Source: Flavobacterium sp. 5 (GTDB lineage Bacteria > Bacteroidota > Bacteroidia > Flavobacteriales > Flavobacteriaceae). Taken from it: a stretch of DNA of 64,000 nt. Position numbers and translations under genes: made by a program. Position 1 is the stretch's first letter. Every line of letters begins with the position of its first letter. The stretch is taken from positions 1,302,001 to 1,366,000 of the forward strand of contig NZ_PHUE01000001.1 of the NCBI RefSeq assembly GCF_002813295.1, in the 5' to 3' direction. The notes beneath the pieces were generated by a model. That model was not told the origin of the DNA. It made no database searches and was given only the letters and a program-made list of their open reading frames with translations. Below are positions 1 through 7,581 of this stretch, piece after piece.

Positions 1-195
1 TTTACAACAGCTATCTTTTTTGAGAGCTTTCTTCTGACAACATCCCTCTTCTTTTTGTTCTACTGATGGTTTAGTCGAAGTCAAAGAAATAGAAGCAATT
101 TTATTTCCGCAATAATGCACATTAAAAGCAAACCCAACATTGGAACCCAATATTAGAAATGCTAAAAGTATGCTTATCTGCTTCTTAATTTTCAT
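1..195 (-). CDS. HYC_CC_PP family protein, C-terminus outside window
   Basis: The reading frame starts at an ATG at 195 and runs off the left edge of the window without a stop. It begins with a hydrophobic signal peptide (residues 1 to about 24, ending GSNVGFAF), followed by NVHYCGNKIASISL and then two CC pairs (GCCQKK and DSCCK). The HYC motif with later CC pairs is the hallmark of the small exported HYC_CC_PP family of Bacteroidetes. Its function is unknown; the cysteines suggest metal binding or disulfides, which is inference only. The family assignment rests on the motif order, since the C-terminal PP part is not visible. Confidence 0.7.
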   Translation of the reverse strand, partial: MKIKKQISILLAFLILGSNVGFAFNVHYCGNKIASISLTSTKPSVEQKEEGCCQKKALKKDSCCK

Positions 196-266
196 AGTAC
201 AAAAATACCATTATTATTTTCTAAAAAAATCAAACTCTTGTTAAACTTTTTAAAAGAAAATTAAAC

Positions 267-1622
267 CTACAATTCAAACACCTGTCCCATTAAAGGCACG
301 ATACAATCAAAACCATATTGATTATGAATTTTTTCTCTAAGAGCATCAGCAGGTTCATTTTCACCGTGCATCAAAAAAACTTTTTTAGGTTTTTCCTTCA
401 AATCTGAAAGCCAATTAAGCAAATCCTTTTGATCTCCATGCGCCGACAACCCTTCAATTTCAATGATTTTGGCCTTTACTTCAAAATATCTTCCATGTAT
501 TTTTATGTCCGTTGCACCTTCTAATAATTTTCTTCCGCGTGTACCTTCACCTTGATAGCCAATAATAATTACTGTCGTTTCAGGAAAACCAATATATCGT
601 TCCAAATAACTCAAAACTCGACCACCAGTAACCATACCACTAGCTGCAATTACAACCTTTGGTTGTCTATCATATATTGTATCTATTGAGTCTTTATAAT
701 CCGAAATCATGGTAAACATTTTGCACATGGCCGTAAACTCATCTACATTCAATCGATGCCACTTTCTATTATTCACAAATAGTTCCAACATACTAATTCC
801 CATTGGAGTATCAATAATAAACGGAATATTTGGAATCCTATCTTCTTCTTTCAACTGCCAAAGCAAATACATCACACTCTGAGTACGTTCTACAGCAAAA
901 CTCGGAATGATAATAGTCCCATTATTTTGTATTGTATTATTGATATACATTTGCAATTCATCTTTTGGATCGGTCTCAGGATGAAGACGATTTCCATAAG
1001 TGCTTTCAAGAAAAATATAATCTGCTTTTTTGGGTTTTGTAGGAGGAAACATTAGTACATCATTGTCTCGACCAATATCTCCAGAAAAAATAACCACTTT
1101 TTTTTCTAGTTGAAGTTCAATTGTACATGCTCCTAGAATGTGCCCTGCATTAGTAAAAACTGCTTCAATTTCGGCATCCAAAGCGATATTTTCATTAGGC
1201 ATAATAATCTTAAAATGAGAGAAAACTTTTTCAGCTTGAGCCACTGTATATAATGGTTCAGCTATTTCATGTTTAGAAAACTTTCCTTCATTTGCCATCT
1301 TAGCATCTTCCTCCTGAATTTTAGCGCTATCCAAAAGAATCAATTTAGCAACTTCAGCAGTGGGGCTTGTACAATATATTTTACCATTAAATCCTTGATT
1401 CACTAGTCGTGGCAACCATCCACAATGATCCAAATGCCCATGAGTTAACAAAACAAAATCTATAGTGGAAGGCAAAATTGGTAAAGGCTCCCAATTAAGC
1501 TCTCGTAAAGATTTTAGCCCTTGGAATTGCCCACAGTCAATCAAAATTCTAACACCATTACTTTCAACCAAGGTTTTAGAACCCGTAACCGTTCCTGCTC
1601 CACCGATACATGTGATTTTCAT
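267..1622 (-). CDS. MBL-fold / beta-CASP metallo-RNase (exonuclease-like)
   Basis: A 451-residue metallo-beta-lactamase-fold protein of the beta-CASP group, related to CPSF73-like and archaeal RNA-processing nucleases. The metal motif THGHLDHCGWLP lies near residues 60-71, SGDIGRD follows mid-protein, and the C-terminal half carries AFAVERTQ, AASGMVTGGRVL and SAHGDQ, the expected beta-CASP and RMMBL elements. An upstream in-frame start at 1649 would add nine residues before MKITCIGGAGTVTGS; 1622 is preferred because family members start at this beta strand. It follows the ATP-cone nuclease gene by 36 bases on the same strand, so the two are probably co-transcribed. RNase rather than DNase activity is inferred from the family. 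Confidence 0.85.
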   Translation of the reverse strand: MKITCIGGAGTVTGSKTLVESNGVRILIDCGQFQGLKSLRELNWEPLPILPSTIDFVLLTHGHLDHCGWLPRLVNQGFNGKIYCTSPTAEVAKLILLDSAKIQEEDAKMANEGKFSKHEIAEPLYTVAQAEKVFSHFKIIMPNENIALDAEIEAVFTNAGHILGACTIELQLEKKVVIFSGDIGRDNDVLMFPPTKPKKADYIFLESTYGNRLHPETDPKDELQMYINNTIQNNGTIIIPSFAVERTQSVMYLLWQLKEEDRIPNIPFIIDTPMGISMLELFVNNRKWHRLNVDEFTAMCKMFTMISDYKDSIDTIYDRQPKVVIAASGMVTGGRVLSYLERYIGFPETTVIIIGYQGEGTRGRKLLEGATDIKIHGRYFEVKAKIIEIEGLSAHGDQKDLLNWLSDLKEKPKKVFLMHGENEPADALREKIHNQYGFDCIVPLMGQVFEL

Positions 1623-1658
1623 TTTAATCCAATTTAGAAATAATCCCAACCGCTACAA

Positions 1659-2489
1659 TTATATACTTCTACACAGCTGTAAAGCTTCAGCCAACACGTT
1701 CTTTATTCTTCTAGAATTTAGACCTATTTTTTCTAAATCCAAACTGTCATCAATAATATCTTCTACTAATATCACACCTAGAATCAATAATTGTTCTTTT
1801 TCTGAAAGTGTCAAGGTGGTTAAACAAGTTATAGGATACAATCTATTTTTATCAATTTTATCTTTTAAGTTATTCGTTTCAGGATAATCCCAACTCAATA
1901 ATTCTAATCCAACACATTTAGCAAAAACAACAGCGTCTGATGTAAAACGATTATTGGTAACAATACAACATCTGGAAATCCTATCATTATTAGAAAATAT
2001 CTTATATTCATTCTCTTTCAAATCATTAAAACGAGATAAAATATACATAGGTACTTTCACATCGGTAGCAGCATCTTTTCCTCCATGAAACTTACATTCG
2101 ATCATGGTGACTATAGCACCTTGCTTAGCAATAACATCTATTTCGTGAGAAACACATTTGCCTTGCAAAACCAAACCTACTTTTGCCTGATACTTTTCTG
2201 AGAGAAAAAGTCTAGCAATAAATTTTTCGAAAAAAAAACCTTCAGGTCCCAATAACCGAATAGCTTCTCTTAAATTATATCGAGCAGCATGTGAATTGGA
2301 TCCTTTTTTAAGAAGGCTAAAAGCCAATTTGTAAATCTGTTTTGTAGAAATCCCTTCATAAACTTCATCTTCAATCAGCTGTAAAACTTTATCAGCGACA
2401 GCAGGAGTCGCTCCCGATTTTAGAAGAGATTGCTTCAACTTTTCATGATTAAAGTCAACAATAGATCCTGAATGTTTTACAATTTTCAT
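1659..2489 (-). CDS. ATP-cone domain fused to a PD-(D/E)XK (Mrr-like) nuclease
   Basis: A 276-residue protein with two recognisable parts. Residues 1 to about 90 (MKIVKHSGSIVDFNHEKLKQ onward) match the ATP-cone, the nucleotide-sensing domain best known from ribonucleotide reductases and NrdR. Residues from about 100 carry an endonuclease core: EIDVIAKQG followed by MIECKFHGG gives the D...ExK catalytic pattern of Mrr-type restriction nucleases. No methyltransferase or helicase gene is adjacent, so a classical restriction system is unlikely. It lies 36 bases upstream of a beta-CASP RNase on the same strand. A nucleotide-gated nuclease is the obvious inference, but the substrate is unknown. Confidence 0.75.
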   Translation of the reverse strand: MKIVKHSGSIVDFNHEKLKQSLLKSGATPAVADKVLQLIEDEVYEGISTKQIYKLAFSLLKKGSNSHAARYNLREAIRLLGPEGFFFEKFIARLFLSEKYQAKVGLVLQGKCVSHEIDVIAKQGAIVTMIECKFHGGKDAATDVKVPMYILSRFNDLKENEYKIFSNNDRISRCCIVTNNRFTSDAVVFAKCVGLELLSWDYPETNNLKDKIDKNRLYPITCLTTLTLSEKEQLLILGVILVEDIIDDSLDLEKIGLNSRRIKNVLAEALQLCRSI

Positions 2490-2547
2490 TACCCTCTAAT
2501 TAGTGACTAATTCATTCAAACATCCATTAAAGATAATAAAAAAAGAA

Positions 2548-2991
2548 TTATTTTTTCAGTTTTTGAAAATAAAACGCTGGTACAAAAAGAATTACAAACA
2601 AAGGTTGAATCAAAAAACGCCTTACATAAAATAGCAGTAAATTTTCCTGATTTTTAAAAAAATAAAGAATAGAGAAGAAAACGATTATCAGAATCACAAA
2701 AAGCAAAACATACAAAACTGCTGCAAATGAAATCATTTCTCTATCCTTAAAAAGAAGATAAAGAATACCCAACGAAAGTATCATATTTATAGAAAAGCGA
2801 AGTAATAACCCTAAAAAAAGTAATCCAGAATTAAACTCTGGCAAAGACGATTTTAAATAATTTCCTTTAAAATAAACCAAAAAAGGATCATAAAACCATT
2901 GGCATTCAAAAGCCCTTACAATTATTAATGCACACACTAATACAATGAGAAAAAAAATACGTGCTTTATTTTGGAGTACTTTATTTAGCAT
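2548..2991 (-). CDS. Exosortase F system-associated membrane protein
   Basis: A 147-residue integral membrane protein with about four hydrophobic segments and a conserved-looking N-terminal part (RAFECQWFYDPFLVYFKG). Its start overlaps the end of the XrtF exosortase gene by 11 bases, indicating translational coupling. The pairing and length match the exosortase F system-associated protein family of Flavobacteriaceae. It probably helps XrtF process or anchor exported proteins, but its biochemical role is not known. The call rests mainly on context and topology. Confidence 0.75.
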   Translation of the reverse strand: MLNKVLQNKARIFFLIVLVCALIIVRAFECQWFYDPFLVYFKGNYLKSSLPEFNSGLLFLGLLLRFSINMILSLGILYLLFKDREMISFAAVLYVLLFVILIIVFFSILYFFKNQENLLLFYVRRFLIQPLFVILFVPAFYFQKLKK

Positions 2992-3517
2992 ATTTCGAAA
3001 ATTTATTAACCCAAATTACCCATAAAATAAAAACTATCCCATAAATTATTACTGGAAATAAAACACCATGGAGTAAATGTGTTTTTTCGGGAAAATAATA
3101 CATCAAAACTATTAATACAGCTATACGAAGCACATTTAGAATATAAATCAATACAGTTCCACCAAAAATAAAAAGCAAAGTATTTTTTAAGCTTCCTGAG
3201 AAAGCCACAATAAAAGAAATAAATAAAATAATAACACTTATTCCGTTACAACCTTCCACAATCCGAACGATATATTGATTTTGAAAATACATCCTAACAA
3301 AAGGCTCACTAACAACACTTTCAGACTGAACACGCATAAAGAACCATGAAATTACCTTTTCAGAATTTTTGGCAACAACTTGTGTGATTGTATCTACAGT
3401 ACTACTTCCGAAGCCACTCAAAAAAAACTGGTAGACGAAAGTTAGTAAAATATAGCAACCAAAAAAGCTAGCTAAAAAAACTAAAAAAGGTTTATACTCA
3501 ACGAAATATTTTTTCAA
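2981..3517 (-). CDS. xrtF: Exosortase family protein XrtF
   Basis: A 178-residue multi-pass membrane transpeptidase-like protein. The exosortase/archaeosortase catalytic residues are visible: Cys90 in VEGCNGIS, Arg131 in LNVLRIAV and a histidine (His150, LLHGVLFP) before the last helix. Exosortases cleave a short C-terminal tripartite sorting signal and anchor or release the protein at the cell surface; which proteins XrtF sorts cannot be told here. The start codon is TTG (TTG AAA AAA), as no ATG lies nearby in frame. A -7 element (TAAATTTG) ends 13 bases upstream of it, so the leader is very short. Confidence 0.85.
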   Translation of the reverse strand: MKKYFVEYKPFLVFLASFFGCYILLTFVYQFFLSGFGSSTVDTITQVVAKNSEKVISWFFMRVQSESVVSEPFVRMYFQNQYIVRIVEGCNGISVIILFISFIVAFSGSLKNTLLFIFGGTVLIYILNVLRIAVLIVLMYYFPEKTHLLHGVLFPVIIYGIVFILWVIWVNKFSKYAK

Positions 3518-3530
3518 AATTATTTTTTGC

Positions 3531-3538
3531 CAAATTTA
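3531..3538 (-). promoter_or_regulatory. Bacteroidetes -7 element for xrtF
   Basis: On the minus strand the sequence reads TAAATTTG, an exact match to the TAnnTTTG consensus used by the Bacteroidetes housekeeping sigma factor. It lies 13 bases before the TTG start of xrtF. No convincing -33 TTG was found at standard spacing. Confidence 0.55.
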
Positions 3539-3562
3539 TGCAATTAAAGAATTAGCTTTAAA

Positions 3563-3570
3563 TACTTTTG
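3563..3570 (+). promoter_or_regulatory. Bacteroidetes -7 element for the GAF protein
   Basis: TACTTTTG matches the TAnnTTTG consensus and lies 18 bases before the ATG at 3589. With the xrtF element it forms a divergent promoter pair in a 71-base intergenic region. Confidence 0.6.
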
Positions 3571-3588
3571 TAGAAAAAATAACAGAAC

Positions 3589-4044
3589 ATGACTTTTCAA
3601 GAATTACAACCAAAAATAAAGGAAATAACAACAAATACAGTACTTAACAGAGATGAAAAGCTTTTGACAATTTGTCAACTCTTGAGCGATTCTATTTCAT
3701 ACTACAATTGGGTAGGCTTTTATTTTGCCAATCACGAAACAAAAACACTACACCTTGGTCCTTATGTAGGTGCTGAAACTGATCATACAGTTATACCTTT
3801 TGGAAAAGGAATATGCGGACAAGTAGCGGTTTCGAATTCGAATTTTGTTGTTCCAGATGTTAGTGCTCAAGACAATTATATTGCTTGTAGTTTTACAGTA
3901 AAATCAGAGATTGTTGTACCACTTTTCGTAAATGGAGAAAATATTGGTCAAATTGACATTGACAGTCACGTAATTGACCCATTTACAGAAGCTGACGAAA
4001 ATTTCTTAGAATTTGTAAATGAGGAGATTTCCAAATTATTTTAA
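3589..4044 (+). CDS. GAF-domain protein, free methionine-(R)-sulfoxide reductase-like
   Basis: A 151-residue cytoplasmic protein consisting of one GAF domain. WVGFYF, GPYVG, FGKGICGQVA and NYIACSFTVKSEIVVPL match the fRMsr (YebR/MsrC) family, which reduces free methionine-R-sulfoxide. Two of the three family cysteines are present: Cys76 and Cys100, spaced 24 apart as in E. coli. The third, expected ten residues before Cys76, is His66 here, so the recycling disulfide chemistry may differ. It is transcribed divergently from xrtF under its own promoter. Reductase activity is likely but not certain given the missing cysteine. Confidence 0.75.
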   Translation: MTFQELQPKIKEITTNTVLNRDEKLLTICQLLSDSISYYNWVGFYFANHETKTLHLGPYVGAETDHTVIPFGKGICGQVAVSNSNFVVPDVSAQDNYIACSFTVKSEIVVPLFVNGENIGQIDIDSHVIDPFTEADENFLEFVNEEISKLF

Positions 4045-4093
4045 GCTTTCAAAATAATTTATAATTCATAATTCATAATCCATAATTATTTTC

Positions 4094-4101
4094 TACTTTT
4101 G
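4094..4101 (+). promoter_or_regulatory. -7 element for rpsO
   Basis: TACTTTTG followed by C matches TAnnTTTG and lies 56 bases before the rpsO start. The transcript leader between them includes the sequence around 4105-4156, with no obvious Shine-Dalgarno site. Confidence 0.6.
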
Positions 4102-4156
4102 CACCCGTCTTACAATAGCTGTACGGCATACATAACAATCATTAAATAATATTCGA

Positions 4157-4426
4157 ATGTATTTAACTAAAGAGATTAAAGAAGAAATCTTCGCTAAACA
4201 CGGAGGAAAAGCAGAAAACACAGGATCTGCAGAAGGACAAATCGCGTTATTCACTTACAGAATTAGCCACCTTACTGAGCACTTGAAAAAAAATCGTCAC
4301 GATTTTAACACTGAGCGTTCATTAGTACTATTAGTAGGTAAAAGAAGATCTTTGTTGGATTACTTGAAGAAAACAGAAATCAACAGATATCGTGAGATTA
4401 TCAAAGTATTGGGTATTAGAAAATAA
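4157..4426 (+). CDS. rpsO: 30S ribosomal protein S15
   Basis: An 89-residue protein, the usual S15 length. It contains the conserved GSAEGQIALFTYRISHLTEHL and LVGKRRSLLDYLKK segments that form the 16S rRNA-binding helices. S15 is a primary binder of the central domain of 16S rRNA during 30S assembly. The gene has its own promoter and terminator and is followed by pnp, the common rpsO-pnp order, but here the terminator and a separate leader suggest two transcription units. Confidence 0.97.
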   Translation: MYLTKEIKEEIFAKHGGKAENTGSAEGQIALFTYRISHLTEHLKKNRHDFNTERSLVLLVGKRRSLLDYLKKTEINRYREIIKVLGIRK

Positions 4427-4436
4427 TCAATATATG

Positions 4437-4468
4437 AAAAGAGGTGCGAAAGTGCCTCTTTTTTTTAT
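4437..4468 (+). terminator. Rho-independent terminator after rpsO
   Basis: AAAGAGG and CCTCTTT form a stem around a GC-closed GAAA loop, followed by a run of eight or more T. It starts ten bases after the rpsO stop. Confidence 0.85.
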
Positions 4469-4563
4469 TTCTCTTTTAGATTTAAAAAAAATATTTAAAT
4501 TTAATAATTGTCATCAATTTTGAAAAAAATTGACATTTCAATAAAAAAAGTTTGGTTTTTCAT

Positions 4564-4619
4564 TGGGTTTTAGGCATTAACTACGCAACAACTACAACTA
4601 ACAACACAACTAAAACCCA
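4564..4619 (+). promoter_or_regulatory. Long-loop stem in the pnp leader
   Basis: TGGGTTTTAG (4564-4573) is perfectly complementary to CTAAAACCCA (4610-4619). The 36-base loop is AC-rich and lacks internal structure. The stem ends 26 bases before the pnp ATG. In E. coli the pnp leader hairpin is the site of PNPase autoregulation; similar function here is inference. Confidence 0.4.
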
Positions 4620-4645
4620 TTGTATAATCAATTAGAAAAAAAATT

Positions 4646-6781
4646 ATGATTCCACAATTATTTGTAGAAAGCATCGATTTAGGTGATGGCAGAAGCATCA
4701 CAATCGAGACAGGTCGTTTAGCAAAACAAGCAGACGGTTCTGTAGTAGTAAGAATTGGTAAAACTGTTATTTTAGGAACAGTAGTATCTTCAAGAAAAGC
4801 AAGCCCAGGTATTGACTTTTTGCCACTTACGGTAGATTACCGTGAAAAATTTGCTGCAGCGGGTCGTTTCCCTGGAGGTTTCTTCAAAAGAGAAGCAAGA
4901 CCAAGCGATAGCGAAGTATTAACAATGAGATTAGTTGACCGTGTTTTACGTCCACTTTTCCCATCTGATTACCACGCAGAAGTACAAGTTATGATTCAGT
5001 TAATGTCTCATGACGATGAAGTTATGCCAGATGCATTAGCAGGTTTAGCAGCATCAGCAGCTTTAGCGTTATCTGATATTCCTTTTGAAACTTTAATCTC
5101 TGAAGCAAGAGTAGGTCGTATTGATGGAAAATTCATCATCAACCCATCTCGTGCACAATTAGAATTGTCTGATATTGACATGATGATTGGAGCTTCTACA
5201 GATTCTATCGCAATGGTAGAAGGAGAAATGAAAGAAATCTCAGAAGCAGAAATGGTAGAAGCAATTAAATTTGCTCACGAACACATCAAAGTACAAATTG
5301 CTGCTCAAGAAAGATTGGCTCAAGCTTTTGGAAAAAAAGAAGTTCGTACATACGAAAAAGAAAAATCAGACGAAGCTATTTACGCTAAAGTAAAAGCTGC
5401 GGCTTACGATAAAATTTACGCTATTGCAAGCAAAGGTTCAGCTAAACATGAACGTTCAGCTGCATTTGACGCTGTAAAAGAAGAAGTAAAAGCATTATTT
5501 ACTGAAGAAGAATTGGCAGAAAACGGAGATTTAGTTTCTAAATATTTCTACAAAACCAATAAAGAAGCAGTTCGTAATGTAACTTTAGATTTAGGAACTC
5601 GTTTAGACGGAAGAAAAACTACAGAGATCAGACCAATTTGGAGTGAAGTAGATTACTTACCATCAGTACACGGTTCTGCATTGTTTACTCGTGGAGAAAC
5701 TCAAGCATTGGCTACAGCAACTTTAGGAACTTCTAGAGAAGCTAATCAAATTGATTCACCATCTGAACAAGGAGAAGAAAAATTCTACTTACACTATAAC
5801 TTCCCTCCATTTTCAACAGGAGAAGCTCGTCCGTTAAGAGGAACTTCAAGAAGAGAAGTTGGTCACGGAAACTTAGCTCAAAGAGCCCTAAAAAACATGA
5901 TTCCTGCTGAAAATCCATACACTATAAGAGTTGTATCTGAGGTATTGGAATCAAATGGTTCATCTTCTATGGCTACGGTTTGTGCTGGAACATTAGCATT
6001 AATGGATGCAGGTATTCAAATGATTCGTCCTGTTTCTGGAATTGCAATGGGATTGATTACTGACGGAGATCGTTTTGCTGTTTTGTCTGATATTTTAGGT
6101 GATGAAGATCACTTAGGAGATATGGACTTTAAAGTAACTGGAACTTCTGAAGGAATTACAGCTTGTCAAATGGACATCAAAATTGATGGATTGAAATACG
6201 AAATCATGGAGCAAGCATTGGCTCAGGCTCGTGATGGACGTTTACATATCTTAGGAAAATTACTGGAAACGCTTGCAAAACCAAATGCAGATGTTAAAGC
6301 ACATTCTCCAAAAATCATCACAAGAACTATTCCTGGAAACTTTATTGGAGCGTTAATCGGACCTGGTGGAAAAGTAATTCAAGAATTACAAAAAGCTACT
6401 GGTACTACTATCGTTATCAACGAGGTGGATGAGCAAGGTGTTATCGAAATTTTAGGAACTGATCCTGCTGGAATTGAAGCAGTATTGGCTAAAATTAAAT
6501 CGATCACTTTCAAACCGCAAATGGGAGAAGCTTATGAGGTGAAAGTAATTAAAATATTAGATTTTGGTGCAGTTGTAGAATATACATCAGCTCCTGGAAA
6601 CGAAGTTTTATTACACGTATCTGAATTAGCTTGGGAACGCACAGAAAACGTTACTGATGTTGTAAATATGGGTGATGTATTCCAAGTAAAATACTTAGGT
6701 GTTGACCCTAAAACTAAAAAAGAAAAAGTGTCAAGAAAAGCACTTTTGCAAAGACCTCCACGTGAGGAGAAAAAAGAGTAA
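4646..6781 (+). CDS. pnp: Polyribonucleotide nucleotidyltransferase (PNPase)
   Basis: A 711-residue enzyme that degrades RNA 3' to 5' by phosphorolysis and can add tails in reverse. Two RNase PH-like domains are visible, the first beginning [20 protein letters not shown] and the second around [16 protein letters not shown] to [11 protein letters not shown]. The KH domain has the GxxG loop in [12 protein letters not shown] (near residue 570), and the S1 domain follows ([14 protein letters not shown]... [16 protein letters not shown]). Length and domain order are standard for bacteria. The leader contains a stem that may serve autoregulation, and a perfect terminator follows. Confidence 0.97.
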   Translation: MIPQLFVESIDLGDGRSITIETGRLAKQADGSVVVRIGKTVILGTVVSSRKASPGIDFLPLTVDYREKFAAAGRFPGGFFKREARPSDSEVLTMRLVDRVLRPLFPSDYHAEVQVMIQLMSHDDEVMPDALAGLAASAALALSDIPFETLISEARVGRIDGKFIINPSRAQLELSDIDMMIGASTDSIAMVEGEMKEISEAEMVEAIKFAHEHIKVQIAAQERLAQAFGKKEVRTYEKEKSDEAIYAKVKAAAYDKIYAIASKGSAKHERSAAFDAVKEEVKALFTEEELAENGDLVSKYFYKTNKEAVRNVTLDLGTRLDGRKTTEIRPIWSEVDYLPSVHGSALFTRGETQALATATLGTSREANQIDSPSEQGEEKFYLHYNFPPFSTGEARPLRGTSRREVGHGNLAQRALKNMIPAENPYTIRVVSEVLESNGSSSMATVCAGTLALMDAGIQMIRPVSGIAMGLITDGDRFAVLSDILGDEDHLGDMDFKVTGTSEGITACQMDIKIDGLKYEIMEQALAQARDGRLHILGKLLETLAKPNADVKAHSPKIITRTIPGNFIGALIGPGGKVIQELQKATGTTIVINEVDEQGVIEILGTDPAGIEAVLAKIKSITFKPQMGEAYEVKVIKILDFGAVVEYTSAPGNEVLLHVSELAWERTENVTDVVNMGDVFQVKYLGVDPKTKKEKVSRKALLQRPPREEKKE

Positions 6782-6814
6782 TCAGATCTTAGTTTACTAA
6801 AGGTTTATTTATAG

Positions 6815-6849
6815 AAAACCCCGTTTCATAATTATGAAACGGGGTTTTT
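6815..6849 (+). terminator. Rho-independent terminator after pnp
   Basis: AAAACCCCGTTTCATAAT is followed directly by its reverse complement, giving a perfect self-complementary hairpin with a terminal T run. It lies 34 bases after the pnp stop. Confidence 0.92.
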
Positions 6850-7103
6850 CAGTTTTTTTCCATATACACTTGAACAAATTTATTTCCTTAACAAACATTC
6901 ATTCTTAGCAAAAACACTTTCACCAACGCGACTACTTACTCATCTAAAACTCAATTCTCTTAACCTGCAAAAATATTTATAGTCTTTTTAACAGAATAAA
7001 TCAATACTTTTATAAAAAATAATAAAAACATTACATTATATTCAAAGAAAAAAAATATCTTTAACCCGAAAATAATTAACAAATAATCTAAAAAATAAAA
7101 AAA

Positions 7104-7538
7104 ATGAATTCAACAATTTCTATCCCTCCAGGAATACAAATTCCTGAAAAGACTTTTACTGAAAGTGGTACAATATCATTTACAAACAAACGCCCAAGCA
7201 CCCCTTTACAACCACTTGTTGAGGTGTATTTAGACAGTAACAATAACATTCAAGTAAGTACAGTTTTTTTTATTGATGCTGCTATAACTGGATTAAATGA
7301 AAATAGTTTTACAATTTTTCAAGACTATAGTATTAGCGAAATAGGAGAACCAAGATTACAATTTTTCATTAGTTATGATGCTATAGAGACTAGTACCTCA
7401 AATTTTCGTGCATATCAAATTTCTTTCCAATCATTACCTACCACATTTTTAAACAGAGACATAACTACAATTCAAACCTTTTTATGGGATATTGACCCTG
7501 TGAGTTCAAGAGGAACTGTAACTAATGTACAAAGTTAA
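7104..7538 (+). CDS. Unknown 144-residue protein upstream of a sensor kinase
   Basis: No family is recognised. The protein lacks a signal peptide and membrane segments, has no cysteine, and is rich in Ser, Thr, Ile and Phe in alternating patterns that suggest a beta-strand fold. It opens with MNSTISIPPGIQIPEKTFTE and ends in a Ser/Thr-rich tail. The ATG follows an A-rich stretch typical of Flavobacterium starts. A kinase gene on the same strand starts 43 bases downstream, so co-transcription is plausible. It could be a ligand or modulator of that kinase, but nothing in the sequence proves it. Confidence 0.6.
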   Translation: MNSTISIPPGIQIPEKTFTESGTISFTNKRPSTPLQPLVEVYLDSNNNIQVSTVFFIDAAITGLNENSFTIFQDYSISEIGEPRLQFFISYDAIETSTSNFRAYQISFQSLPTTFLNRDITTIQTFLWDIDPVSSRGTVTNVQS

Positions 7539-7581
7539 TCTAGAATAAAAATTAAATTTTATCTTTTCAATATACTATCAA

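Noticed and set aside
1659..2489. Restriction-modification system
   Set aside because: A nuclease domain is present but there is no methyltransferase, specificity or helicase gene nearby.
3589..4044. GAF sensor or phosphodiesterase regulator
   Set aside because: The motifs and length match free methionine sulfoxide reductase better than a signalling GAF.
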